The notes beneath the pieces are model-generated. The model was given only the letters and a program-made list of their open reading frames with translations. It ran no database searches and was not told the origin of the DNA. DNA of 5,202 nt from assembly GCA_902782875.1 (NCBI GenBank), contig CACZPE010000087.1, forward strand, positions 1 through 5,202, written 5' to 3'. The position numbers and the translations under genes are program-made. Shown here piece after piece: positions 1 to 5,202 of the stretch. Source of the stretch: an uncultured Ruminococcus sp. (GTDB taxonomy: Bacteria; Bacillota_A; Clostridia; Oscillospirales; Ruminococcaceae). Position 1 is the first letter of the stretch. Each line of letters starts with the position of its first letter.

Positions 1-1034
1 ATATAGAAAAACCCCAGACACGCGCAGTCGGTCTCAAAGGTAAATGAACCGCCGTCCTTTGTAACCAGATCATCGGGGAACAGTTTGGGATATACAGTAT
101 TCACACCGTATTCAAAGCCGTCCATATCCGTTATCTCAAGCTCTGATGCTCCAACTATTCTTGCTTCCCTGTAATAATCGGCTGTATACGCCTTTTGCGA
201 AAATGAAGTATCAGATATATCAATATTGTCCCTGTCGTCATACACCGAATCAAGATAACGCGACAATATCTGACCTATGAGCATATGTCCGGCATCATTC
301 GGATGGATATTGTCAGGAGAAATATCCTTCCACTCCAGGGTGCCTGCGGCTACCTCGGGATATACCGCTTCACGGTAGCTGAGCATCGGCAGATCATAGG
401 CCTTTCCGATCTCACTGTGTACCTCCCACAGGCTCGCGCCGTTATCCTGAGTGGTAAAAAGCAGTATCACCGCAGGTTCACTGTCACAGTTCAGTATCTT
501 TCTAACAAGACTGTCATACGAATACTTGTTTATCAGTCTGTCTGTATCATTCACCGAAAACTCCACTATCACCACATCCGGAGAATAAGACAGAAGCTGT
601 TCATCCACACGATGAACACCCAGATATGAATCTGTACCGCCTATGCCTGCATTGACAAACTCAACATCAGCAGAGGGAAATTTATCCGTCCAGTATCTGT
701 AAAACAATGAAGCATAGCATTTATCTGGATTTGATGCCAGGCTTCCCTGAGTGATGGAACCGCCTATAACGCCGACAGTTATCTTGTCGCCCTTTTCTGC
801 CTTTTTCATTTTCTTTGCAAGGCGCGATCTGTTTCCTTCGCTTATCAGGGCGCGTGTATACATATCATCCGTCAGACCTTCTGAAATATCAACAGGCTCT
901 GAAGGTACGGAAGATTCGGTAACCGACACCTTAGTAGTCTCAACAGTATCCCCTGTCTGAGACACAGATGTCTCCTGTGCGGATGTACATGCTGTAAGAA
1001 TAATGCACAGCACTGCGGTCAGAAATTTCTTCAT
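1..1034 (-). CDS. SGNH/GDSL-family esterase lipoprotein (C-terminus cut by window edge)
   Basis: This is a secreted, membrane-anchored serine esterase, probably an acyl or acetyl ester hydrolase acting at the cell surface. At least 344 residues are visible; no stop is reached before the left edge. The N-terminus is a lipoprotein signal: two lysines, a hydrophobic stretch and the lipobox LTAC with the lipidated Cys at residue 16. A Ser/Thr/Glu-rich linker follows to about residue 55. The four SGNH blocks are all present: GGSIT with nucleophile Ser93, NAGIGGT at 128-134 (oxyanion Gly), SVND with Asn162, and DNIH with Asp241 and His244. From about residue 285 the sequence changes to a Gly/Thr/Phe-containing, probably beta-rich extension that continues out of the window. 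The start is set by an AAGGTG ribosome site just upstream; the ATG five bases further upstream is followed by a stop after two codons. Substrate is unknown; plant-glycan deacetylation is an inference from family and likely host. The gene lies downstream of the dismutase gene on the same strand. Confidence 0.9.
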   Translation of the reverse strand, partial: MKKFLTAVLCIILTACTSAQETSVSQTGDTVETTKVSVTESSVPSEPVDISEGLTDDMYTRALISEGNRSRLAKKMKKAEKGDKITVGVIGGSITQGSLASNPDKCYASLFYRYWTDKFPSADVEFVNAGIGGTDSYLGVHRVDEQLLSYSPDVVIVEFSVNDTDRLINKYSYDSLVRKILNCDSEPAVILLFTTQDNGASLWEVHSEIGKAYDLPMLSYREAVYPEVAAGTLEWKDISPDNIHPNDAGHMLIGQILSRYLDSVYDDRDNIDISDTSFSQKAYTADYYREARIVGASELEITDMDGFEYGVNTVYPKLFPDDLVTKDGGSFTFETDCACLGFFY

Positions 1035-1047
1035 TGCATCACCTTCG

Positions 1048-1076
1048 AAAAAAGCGGTGACAGCATGTGTCACCGC
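1048..1076 (-). terminator. Intrinsic terminator after the superoxide dismutase gene
   Basis: A perfect 9-base inverted repeat (GCGGTGACA, loop GCATG, TGTCACCGC; 1054-1076) is followed, reading the minus strand, by six consecutive T at 1053-1048. This is the classical layout of a rho-independent terminator for leftward transcription. It begins six bases after the dismutase stop codon and ends 13 bases before the lipoprotein start codon. The T-run is absent on the plus-strand side, so it should act in one direction only. Confidence 0.88.
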
Positions 1077-1081
1077 CAAAC

Positions 1082-1687
1082 TCATTCACTGTATTTCTTC
1101 TCAACAGCCGACCAGTCTAGCACTTCAAAGAACTCTTTGATATAGGCAGCGCGGAGATTCTTGTATTTGAGATAGTACGCATGCTCCCACACATCAAGAG
1201 CAATAAGCGGCTTTCCTATCCCCATAGTTATGGGATTGTCCTGATTAGGCGTGCTTATGACGTCAAGGCTGCCGTCATTCTTTACATAAAGCCATGACCA
1301 GCCCGAACCGAATCTGCCTGTCGCAGCCGCAGAGAGCTTTTCTATGAGTGCTTCTACACTGCCGAAAGTCTTGTTTACAGCATCTGCAAGAGGGCCCTCA
1401 GGTGCTTTCTTGGGATTGGGAGAAAGGATCTCAAAGTACAGATTATGGTTGTAGTATCCGCCGCCGTTGTTGCGCAGCATATTACGCAGAGCCTCATCAG
1501 AAACGCTGTCAAGGGATGAAAGTATCTCCTCTGCGGTCTTGTCTGACAGACCTGCCTTTTCTGCAGCGGTGTTGAACGTATTGGTATATGCCGCATGATG
1601 CTTGGAATAGTGGGTTTCAACGGTAAGAGCATCGATATGGGGCTCGAGCGCATCATACGCATACGGAAGTACATACTGGGAAAACAT
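1082..1687 (-). CDS. sodA: Superoxide dismutase, Mn/Fe family
   Basis: This cytoplasmic enzyme converts superoxide to oxygen and hydrogen peroxide. The N-terminal hairpin carries the family signature LPYAYDALEPHID and the KHH motif; the C-terminal alpha/beta domain carries DVWEHAYYLKY. Numbered from the chosen ATG (201 residues, normal for the family), the metal ligands are His26, His81, Asp165 and His169, and the gateway Tyr34 is present. Gly77 together with Gln149 in TPNQDNP is the pattern known from manganese and cambialistic enzymes, not that of iron enzymes, which carry the second-sphere Gln at the first of these places. One oddity is NHNLYF, where the usual NHxxFW Trp is Phe85. The start at 1687 is preferred because the GGAGG site lies 8 bases upstream; an in-frame GTG at 1693 is only 2 bases from it. 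There is no signal peptide. It has its own promoter at 1722-1750 and its own terminator at 1048-1076. Confidence 0.96.
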   Translation of the reverse strand: MFSQYVLPYAYDALEPHIDALTVETHYSKHHAAYTNTFNTAAEKAGLSDKTAEEILSSLDSVSDEALRNMLRNNGGGYYNHNLYFEILSPNPKKAPEGPLADAVNKTFGSVEALIEKLSAAATGRFGSGWSWLYVKNDGSLDVISTPNQDNPITMGIGKPLIALDVWEHAYYLKYKNLRAAYIKEFFEVLDWSAVEKKYSE

Positions 1688-1695
1688 GGTCACAG

Positions 1696-1704
1696 CCTCC
1701 TTTT
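1696..1704 (-). promoter_or_regulatory. Ribosome-binding site that decides the sodA start
   Basis: On the minus strand the sequence reads AAAAGGAGG at 1704-1696. The distance to the ATG at 1687 is 8 bases, which is optimal. The distance to the in-frame GTG at 1693 is 2 bases, which is too short for efficient initiation. The shorter 201-residue protein is therefore the likely product. Confidence 0.85.
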
Positions 1705-1721
1705 AATTAGATATTGCAGAA

Positions 1722-1750
1722 AGTATACCATAATAAAATGCATTTGTCAA
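1722..1750 (-). promoter_or_regulatory. sodA promoter (housekeeping sigma type)
   Basis: Reading the minus strand, a perfect -35 box TTGACA (1750-1745) is followed by 17 bases and then TATACT (1727-1722), a five-of-six match to the -10 consensus. Transcription would start near 1715, giving a leader of about 28 bases that contains only the ribosome site. The motif GTGATATT (1756-1749) overlaps the first two bases of the -35 box. The spacer contains the short palindrome AAATGCATTT (1736-1745), which is weak evidence by itself in such AT-rich DNA. Confidence 0.85.
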
Positions 1751-1758
1751 TATCACAG

Positions 1759-1770
1759 AAAAATAAAAAA
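1759..1770 (+). promoter_or_regulatory. A-tract upstream of the pyrE promoter, UP-like
   Basis: The run AAAAATAAAAAA lies about 49 to 60 bases before the predicted pyrE transcription start, in the range where the RNA polymerase alpha subunits contact UP elements. It sits in the 33 bases separating the -35 boxes of the two divergent promoters. A role as promoter booster or DNA bend is inferred from position and composition only. Confidence 0.4.
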
Positions 1771-1783
1771 TCCCCATATATCA

Positions 1784-1812
1784 TTGACAAAATATCACCT
1801 CTGTGATATAAT
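1784..1812 (+). promoter_or_regulatory. pyrE promoter (full consensus -35 and -10)
   Basis: TTGACA at 1784-1789, a 17-base spacer and TATAAT at 1807-1812 give exact matches to both boxes at the ideal distance. Transcription should start near 1819, leaving a leader of roughly 33 bases. Such a strong promoter probably depends on repression for control, which fits the palindrome lying inside it. It likely drives pyrE and the genes after it. Confidence 0.92.
1792..1809. promoter_or_regulatory. Palindrome within the pyrE promoter, candidate operator
   Basis: ATATCAC (1792-1798), spacer CTCT, GTGATAT (1803-1809) is a perfect 7+7 base inverted repeat. It fills the space between -35 and -10 and covers the first three bases of the -10 box, the classical place for a repressor site. 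Half-sites read TCAC then GTGA, the opposite of CRP-type sites (TGTGA then TCACA). I do not recognise the regulator. As an RNA element it is unlikely, since it lies upstream of the predicted start of transcription. Confidence 0.5.
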
Positions 1813-1851
1813 ATATTTATATATTTTGCTGATTTTGGGAAGGTGTCTTAA

Positions 1852-2505
1852 ATGAGCTATAAAAACGAATTTATCAGGTTTATGATGGAGTGCGGCGTGC
1901 TGACTTTCGGAGATTTTACTCTTAAGAGCGGACGCAAGGCTCCTTATTTTATCAATGCAGGTAATTACCGCACAGGCATACAGCTTGACCGTCTCGGCAG
2001 ATTTTACGCAGACTGCATAAAGGAAAATGATCTGAAAGCCGATTATATATTCGGGCCTGCCTATAAGGGAATACCCCTTGCTGTAAGTACAGTCGTGGCC
2101 CTTTCCTCCAAATACGGTGAGGATATCGGATATTTCTTTGACCGTAAGGAAGTCAAGGATCACGGCGAGGGCGGAATGTTTGTCGGATGCACACCCAAAG
2201 ACGGCGACAAGGTCATAATAATAGATGATGTCATGACCTCGGGCAAGGCTCTCAAGGAAGTCTATCCTAAGGTGAAAAGTGCAGCAGATGTAGATATTTC
2301 CGCAATGGTAATAACAGTAGACAGAATGGAAAAGGGTCTTGACTCCGATCTTTCTGCTGTACAGGCAACGTATAAGGAATTCGGCATCAAGGTCTATTCT
2401 ATAGTGAATATAAACGACATAATCTCTGCCATAGAAAACGGAGAGATAGCAGGCAGGGAATACCTTGATAAAATGAAAGAATACCGCTCACTCTACGGCG
2501 TGTGA
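1852..2505 (+). CDS. pyrE: Orotate phosphoribosyltransferase
   Basis: The enzyme joins orotate to PRPP to make orotidine monophosphate, the penultimate step of UMP synthesis, in the cytoplasm. The 217 residues match the usual length of about 210. The N-terminal hood has FTLKSGRKAPYF (residues 22-33). GPAYKG (68-73) carries Tyr71 and Lys72. The flexible catalytic loop is FDRKEVKDHGEGG (96-108), with Arg98, Lys99, Lys102 and His104. The PRPP-binding signature is VIIIDDVMTSGKA (121-133), with Asp125/Asp126. The loop resembles the Escherichia coli type of PyrE. The start is supported by GGGAAGGTG six bases upstream of the ATG. It is the first gene after a strong promoter and is followed 22 bases later by an unrelated-looking gene, not by other pyrimidine genes. 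No PyrR-type attenuator fits in the short leader. Confidence 0.97.
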   Translation: MSYKNEFIRFMMECGVLTFGDFTLKSGRKAPYFINAGNYRTGIQLDRLGRFYADCIKENDLKADYIFGPAYKGIPLAVSTVVALSSKYGEDIGYFFDRKEVKDHGEGGMFVGCTPKDGDKVIIIDDVMTSGKALKEVYPKVKSAADVDISAMVITVDRMEKGLDSDLSAVQATYKEFGIKVYSIVNINDIISAIENGEIAGREYLDKMKEYRSLYGV

Positions 2506-2527
2506 GCCAGATAAAGGAGAATGTAAT

Positions 2528-4045
2528 ATGAGTGCTAAACTTGATCTCACAGCGGTCGCTCCCCAGCTTGCCGATGCAGTGATATACATGGACGGTTCGC
2601 CCGCCTATGCTGCTTTTAAAGAAGAGATCGAAGCGATACTCGCCGATCTCAACAGCTCGGGCCATCTCCCCTCTCAATGGAATCTTGATCCTTCCGATCT
2701 CACCGAAAAATCCGAGGAGACCCTGAAGAATATGCAGAGAGCATATCTTATATGGACATTTCACGAACAGCAGGGCACTCCCGATGATGAGAACAGCGTT
2801 GCTTCTCTCTACAAGCTTTTCTACAGATCACACCAGGAGATCCTCACGGCACTCAACGGAGGAAGCAGGATAGAATCTGTCGATGTTGCTTCTTTCATAG
2901 AAAGCTTCAAGCAGAAGATAAACTCCGACAGCAGTCTGTATGAAAGCCTCAAGAAGTTTTTCAAGGACTATGTATACGGATACTTCTTCAATTTCCTCAC
3001 AGAGCAGACGATAATGAAGAATTATGCAGAGATGCTTGCATATCTCGGAGTTATCTCAAATATAGTAAACACCAGCGTATCCGAGCAGCAGAAGGTACTC
3101 CCGAAAATGGCTCCTCTCATGCAGAACGACCGTTTCAAGTATATCTACGGATTTGTTCCTATGGATACGATGCTCAATATCATATTCAACAGGATTTATC
3201 TTGACTCGATCCCTGCAGATGAACAGGAATACATAAAATCCGACATCACATCGTATATACGTTCCAGATACAAGACAGAAAGCGAAGACGGAGTAGAACG
3301 TGTAGCTGATAACGCTGCGGCTGAATTTGCATCTGAGTATTTCTCCTATACGGATTCCTACACTATGGCAAATGATCTGTATACAAGATACTACAGCGGC
3401 ACCCGCACATTCCTTGACTGTGACAGGACAGATACAGGTGATTATGACACTGTAAAGATCACTACCGTTATTGATGAAAAGCTGACAAAAGGCTTTGAGC
3501 CTTTCTATTCCGCAAACAGGGAAACAGAGCCTAATATCTCTGTAGGCGGAGACAACAACGGTTTCAAATATCCGATAATCTTCAAGGATACAGACGGTTT
3601 CTGCTTTGCATCTGTATATGCTCCTTTTGTATATGATGCACTTGAAAGCGGCATATACACTGAAAGTGATGTTCCGTCGGGAACTTTCGCATTCATCGAT
3701 GAAGCACTTGCAAGCGACCCCATCAAGAAGGAATCCGGCTCTGATTCTGCTTCTCCGACCATCAGACGCGACAGACTTGCTGTTGCCGAACAGATAAAGC
3801 GAATAGACTCCGACAAGATACCCAAGGATGTGAAGAAAATGCTTCTCCTTGAGCAGTATCTTTGTCTTGCAAGCTCAAATATGAGTGCAGAAGCCTATGA
3901 TGATATGCTTGCACAGAATGTGTTCGGCACTGATCTTTACGAGGAATATATCAGATACAGGATGAACATTCTCGCTGAACAGTCCCTTAAGGACAGAAGC
4001 ACTAAAAAATCGCTTCTTGACAGCGTAAATGCTATCACGATCTGA
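2528..4045 (+). CDS. Uncharacterised 505-residue cytoplasmic protein
   Basis: I do not recognise this protein. It has no signal peptide, no clear membrane segment and no familiar catalytic or nucleotide-binding motif, so it is probably a soluble cytoplasmic protein. Residues 1-290 are rich in Leu, Tyr, Phe and charged residues in helix-like patterns, including an aromatic segment around 144-156 (FFKDYVYGYFFNF). Residues 291-395 look different, with Gly, Asp, Thr and Val typical of a beta-containing domain (for example the stretches around 308-316, 337-352 and 357-368). A short Ser/Asp/Lys-rich linker at 396-412 leads to a helical C-terminal part (413-500). The start is well supported by AAAGGAG about 8 bases upstream. 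The gene sits 22 bases after pyrE and overlaps the esterase start by one base, so it is surely co-transcribed with both. Codon use looks like that of its neighbours, with no sign of recent transfer. Confidence 0.93.
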   Translation: MSAKLDLTAVAPQLADAVIYMDGSPAYAAFKEEIEAILADLNSSGHLPSQWNLDPSDLTEKSEETLKNMQRAYLIWTFHEQQGTPDDENSVASLYKLFYRSHQEILTALNGGSRIESVDVASFIESFKQKINSDSSLYESLKKFFKDYVYGYFFNFLTEQTIMKNYAEMLAYLGVISNIVNTSVSEQQKVLPKMAPLMQNDRFKYIYGFVPMDTMLNIIFNRIYLDSIPADEQEYIKSDITSYIRSRYKTESEDGVERVADNAAAEFASEYFSYTDSYTMANDLYTRYYSGTRTFLDCDRTDTGDYDTVKITTVIDEKLTKGFEPFYSANRETEPNISVGGDNNGFKYPIIFKDTDGFCFASVYAPFVYDALESGIYTESDVPSGTFAFIDEALASDPIKKESGSDSASPTIRRDRLAVAEQIKRIDSDKIPKDVKKMLLLEQYLCLASSNMSAEAYDDMLAQNVFGTDLYEEYIRYRMNILAEQSLKDRSTKKSLLDSVNAITI

Positions 4046-4047
4046 TG
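4043..4047 (+). promoter_or_regulatory. TGATG stop-start overlap, translational coupling
   Basis: The TGA of the 505-residue protein and the ATG of the esterase share one A at 4045. No good ribosome-binding site is visible before this ATG (the upstream bases are CACGATC), so the esterase is likely translated by ribosomes finishing the upstream gene. This implies a fairly fixed ratio between the two proteins. Confidence 0.75.
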
Positions 4048-4842
4048 AGACAGATAAGGATTGATATAAAGCCCGACTACGCCGCTTACGGACTTGATTA
4101 TCAGGGGAAAGCCACACTTACCCTGATGATACATGATTCCCAGCCGGAGCGTGTATTTCCGACGCTGATCTGTGTACCCGGAGGGTGCTATTCAAGATGC
4201 TCCAAGCGTGAGGGAGAGCCGCCGGCGGTAAGGTTCTACTCCTACGGCTATAATGCTGCCGTGCTTGAATACAGTGTAATCGACAAGCCGTTCCCAACTG
4301 CTCTTCTCGAGCTTTGCGAGGCTGTGAAGTATATCCGTTCACACAAGGAAGAGCTTTGCGCCACGGATGATGTGACAGTTATGGGATTCTCTGCAGGCGG
4401 TCATCTTGCAGCCTCTCTCGGAGTATACTCCCAAAAGTACGGCGGTATTGCCGTCCGCCCGGACAGACTTATCCTCTGTTATCCTGTCATTACATCGGGA
4501 GTATATACACACAGGGAATCTGCCGAAAACATCGCACGGGATTCAGATACTATGGATCTTATATACTTAGAGAAGCATATCTCCGATAGCTTCCCGCCGT
4601 GCTTCATATGGCACTGTGCAGATGACAGTACCGTACCTGTGCAGAACTCACTGCTTCTTGCACAGAGTCTGTCTGAAAACAACATACCGTATGAGCTTCA
4701 TATCTTTCCCGAAGGCGGCCACGGCATCGCTATGTGTGATATTACTACAGTACGCGACGGGGATTATGATAAATACATCAATCCCACGTGCGCACAATGG
4801 TCTGAGCTTGCTCTTGATTGGCTCAGAAGAAACAGTATATAA
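4045..4842 (+). CDS. Alpha/beta-hydrolase fold esterase
   Basis: This is a cytoplasmic serine esterase of 265 residues, without a signal peptide. The oxyanion loop is VPGGCY (44-49), followed by the KREGEPPA stretch (54-61), a combination I associate with the bacterial family often labelled acetyl-xylan or feruloyl esterase-like hydrolase. The nucleophile elbow is GFSAGGH with Ser116. The acid residue is Asp194 in DSTVP and the base is His226 in GGHGI. The third position of the usual PGGGY oxyanion loop is Cys48. The protein has ten cysteines, consistent with a reducing cytoplasm. A likely role is removing acyl groups from imported sugars or oligosaccharides; this is inferred from family habit, not shown here. 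Start choice follows the one-base overlap with the upstream gene; the next in-frame Met (28) would cut the first beta strand. Confidence 0.92.
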   Translation: MRQIRIDIKPDYAAYGLDYQGKATLTLMIHDSQPERVFPTLICVPGGCYSRCSKREGEPPAVRFYSYGYNAAVLEYSVIDKPFPTALLELCEAVKYIRSHKEELCATDDVTVMGFSAGGHLAASLGVYSQKYGGIAVRPDRLILCYPVITSGVYTHRESAENIARDSDTMDLIYLEKHISDSFPPCFIWHCADDSTVPVQNSLLLAQSLSENNIPYELHIFPEGGHGIAMCDITTVRDGDYDKYINPTCAQWSELALDWLRRNSI

Positions 4843-4858
4843 AGGGTTCTCCTTTATA
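4838..4858 (+). repeat. Inverted repeat at the end of the esterase gene
   Basis: TATAAAGG (4838-4845), loop GTTCT, CCTTTATA (4851-4858) form a perfect 8-base stem that includes the esterase stop codon. No T-run follows, and the stem is AT-rich, so it is not a convincing terminator. It could be a weak pause or an mRNA-stabilising hairpin between the esterase and the dehydrogenase. Its 3' arm ends nine bases before the next ribosome-binding site. Confidence 0.5.
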
Positions 4859-4883
4859 AATTCATTTGGAGGTATTTTTAGAA

Positions 4884-5202
4884 ATGTTTGATCTCAAAGG
4901 CAGAGTAGCCGTAATATCAGGTGCTTCATCGGGTCTCGGTGCTCAGATGGCAAAGGGATTTGCTGCTCAGGGTGCAGATCTCGTTATAACAGCACGCAGA
5001 CTTGAAAGGCTTGAATCTCTTGCAGAAGAGATAAGAAAGACAGGCGTAAGATGTCTTCCTCTTAAATGCGATGTAACAGATTCGAATATGGTAGATGAAG
5101 TAGCTGCAAAGGCTGAAGCTGAGTTCGGCAAGATAGATATCCTTGTCAACTGTGCGGGCTCTGCCAAGAACGCAGGCGTACTCAGCATGACCAACGAGGA
5201 AT
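4884..5202 (+). CDS. Short-chain dehydrogenase/reductase (N-terminal part, cut by window edge)
   Basis: Only the first 106 residues are visible. They make up the N-terminal half of a Rossmann-fold NAD(P)-dependent oxidoreductase: the cofactor loop SGASSGLG (12-19), ARR at 37-39 after the second strand, CDVTD (62-66) which holds the adenine-contacting Asp, and VNCAG (88-92). Arg38/Arg39 without an acidic residue at the end of strand two suggests NADP(H) preference. The catalytic Ser-Tyr-Lys lies beyond the edge. The opening MFDLKGRVAVISGASSGLG resembles clostridial reductases annotated as gluconate 5-dehydrogenase or 3-oxoacyl-ACP reductase, and the two cannot be told apart here. Start is supported by GGAGGT 10 bases upstream. 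It lies 41 bases after the esterase with no strong terminator between, so co-transcription is likely. Confidence 0.93.
   Translation, partial: MFDLKGRVAVISGASSGLGAQMAKGFAAQGADLVITARRLERLESLAEEIRKTGVRCLPLKCDVTDSNMVDEVAAKAEAEFGKIDILVNCAGSAKNAGVLSMTNEE

Larger units (their letters stand above)
1749..1809. repeat. Three copies of the ATATCAC/GTGATAT motif between divergent promoters
   Basis: AATATCAC occurs at 1749-1756 and again at 1791-1798, and its inverse GTGATAT occurs at 1803-1809. The first copy overlaps the sodA -35 box; the other two form the palindrome inside the pyrE promoter. This could be a shared half-site for one regulator, but the repeats are short and AT-rich, so chance recurrence is possible. 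Confidence 0.45.

Noticed and set aside
285..960. Plus-strand open frames of 114 and 69 codons opposite the lipoprotein gene
   Set aside because: They lie antisense to a gene with all four SGNH blocks, lack ribosome sites and have low-complexity or odd composition; they are chance frames.
1688..1693. GTG at 1693 as the dismutase start (203 residues)
   Set aside because: Only 2 bases separate it from the GGAGG site, whereas the ATG at 1687 is 8 bases away.
1736..1745. AAATGCATTT palindrome in the sodA promoter spacer as an operator
   Set aside because: Ten-base AT-rich palindromes arise easily by chance and it has no second copy in the window; kept only as a remark.
1792..1809. CRP/FNR-family binding site
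   Set aside because: The half-sites are in the reverse order (TCAC then GTGA) with a 4-base spacer, unlike TGTGA-N6-TCACA or TTGAT-N4-ATCAA.
1813..1851. PyrR-type attenuator or other leader RNA before pyrE
   Set aside because: The predicted leader is only about 33 bases, with no anti-terminator/terminator pair and no T-run hairpin.
2399..2764. Minus-strand open frame of 121 codons across the pyrE end and the next gene
   Set aside because: It spans two well-supported plus-strand genes, has no ribosome site and no recognisable protein features.
4838..4858. Intrinsic terminator after the esterase
   Set aside because: The stem is AT-rich, includes the stop codon and is not followed by a T-run, so it is listed only as an inverted repeat.

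Overview
The window looks like chromosomal DNA from a Gram-positive anaerobe of the Clostridia, most likely Ruminococcus or a close relative in the Oscillospiraceae. This is inferred from strong AGGAGG-type ribosome-binding sites, near-consensus housekeeping (sigma-A type) promoters, a lipoprotein signal, frequent ATA codons and the protein types present. I could run no database search, so the taxonomic placement is an informed impression.

Layout. Positions 1-1034 (minus strand) hold most of a secreted SGNH/GDSL-family esterase lipoprotein whose C-terminus runs off the left edge. Positions 1082-1687 (minus) encode a manganese/iron superoxide dismutase, followed on its own strand by a clean intrinsic terminator only 13 bases before the lipoprotein start. 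Positions 1688-1851 are a divergent control region with two well-formed promoters, one for the dismutase (leftward) and one for pyrE (rightward). A perfect 7+7 base inverted repeat sits across the spacer and -10 box of the pyrE promoter. To the right, four genes run in the same direction with short gaps: pyrE (orotate phosphoribosyltransferase), a 505-residue protein I do not recognise, a cytoplasmic alpha/beta-hydrolase esterase whose start codon overlaps the preceding stop by one base, and a short-chain dehydrogenase cut by the right edge.

How the genes may work together. PyrE makes orotidine monophosphate in UMP synthesis and seems to be the promoter-proximal gene of a mixed operon, not of a classical pyr cluster. 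The esterase belongs by its motifs to the group often linked to removal of acyl groups from plant-glycan fragments, and the surface lipoprotein esterase across the divergent promoter has a comparable predicted chemistry. An ecological theme of deacylating plant polysaccharide outside the cell and sugar fragments inside is plausible but is inference. The dismutase is an oxygen-defence enzyme and has no clear functional tie to either side.

No RNA genes, mobile elements, CRISPR arrays or phage genes are seen. The least explained parts are the 505-residue protein translationally coupled to the esterase, and the palindrome inside the pyrE promoter.
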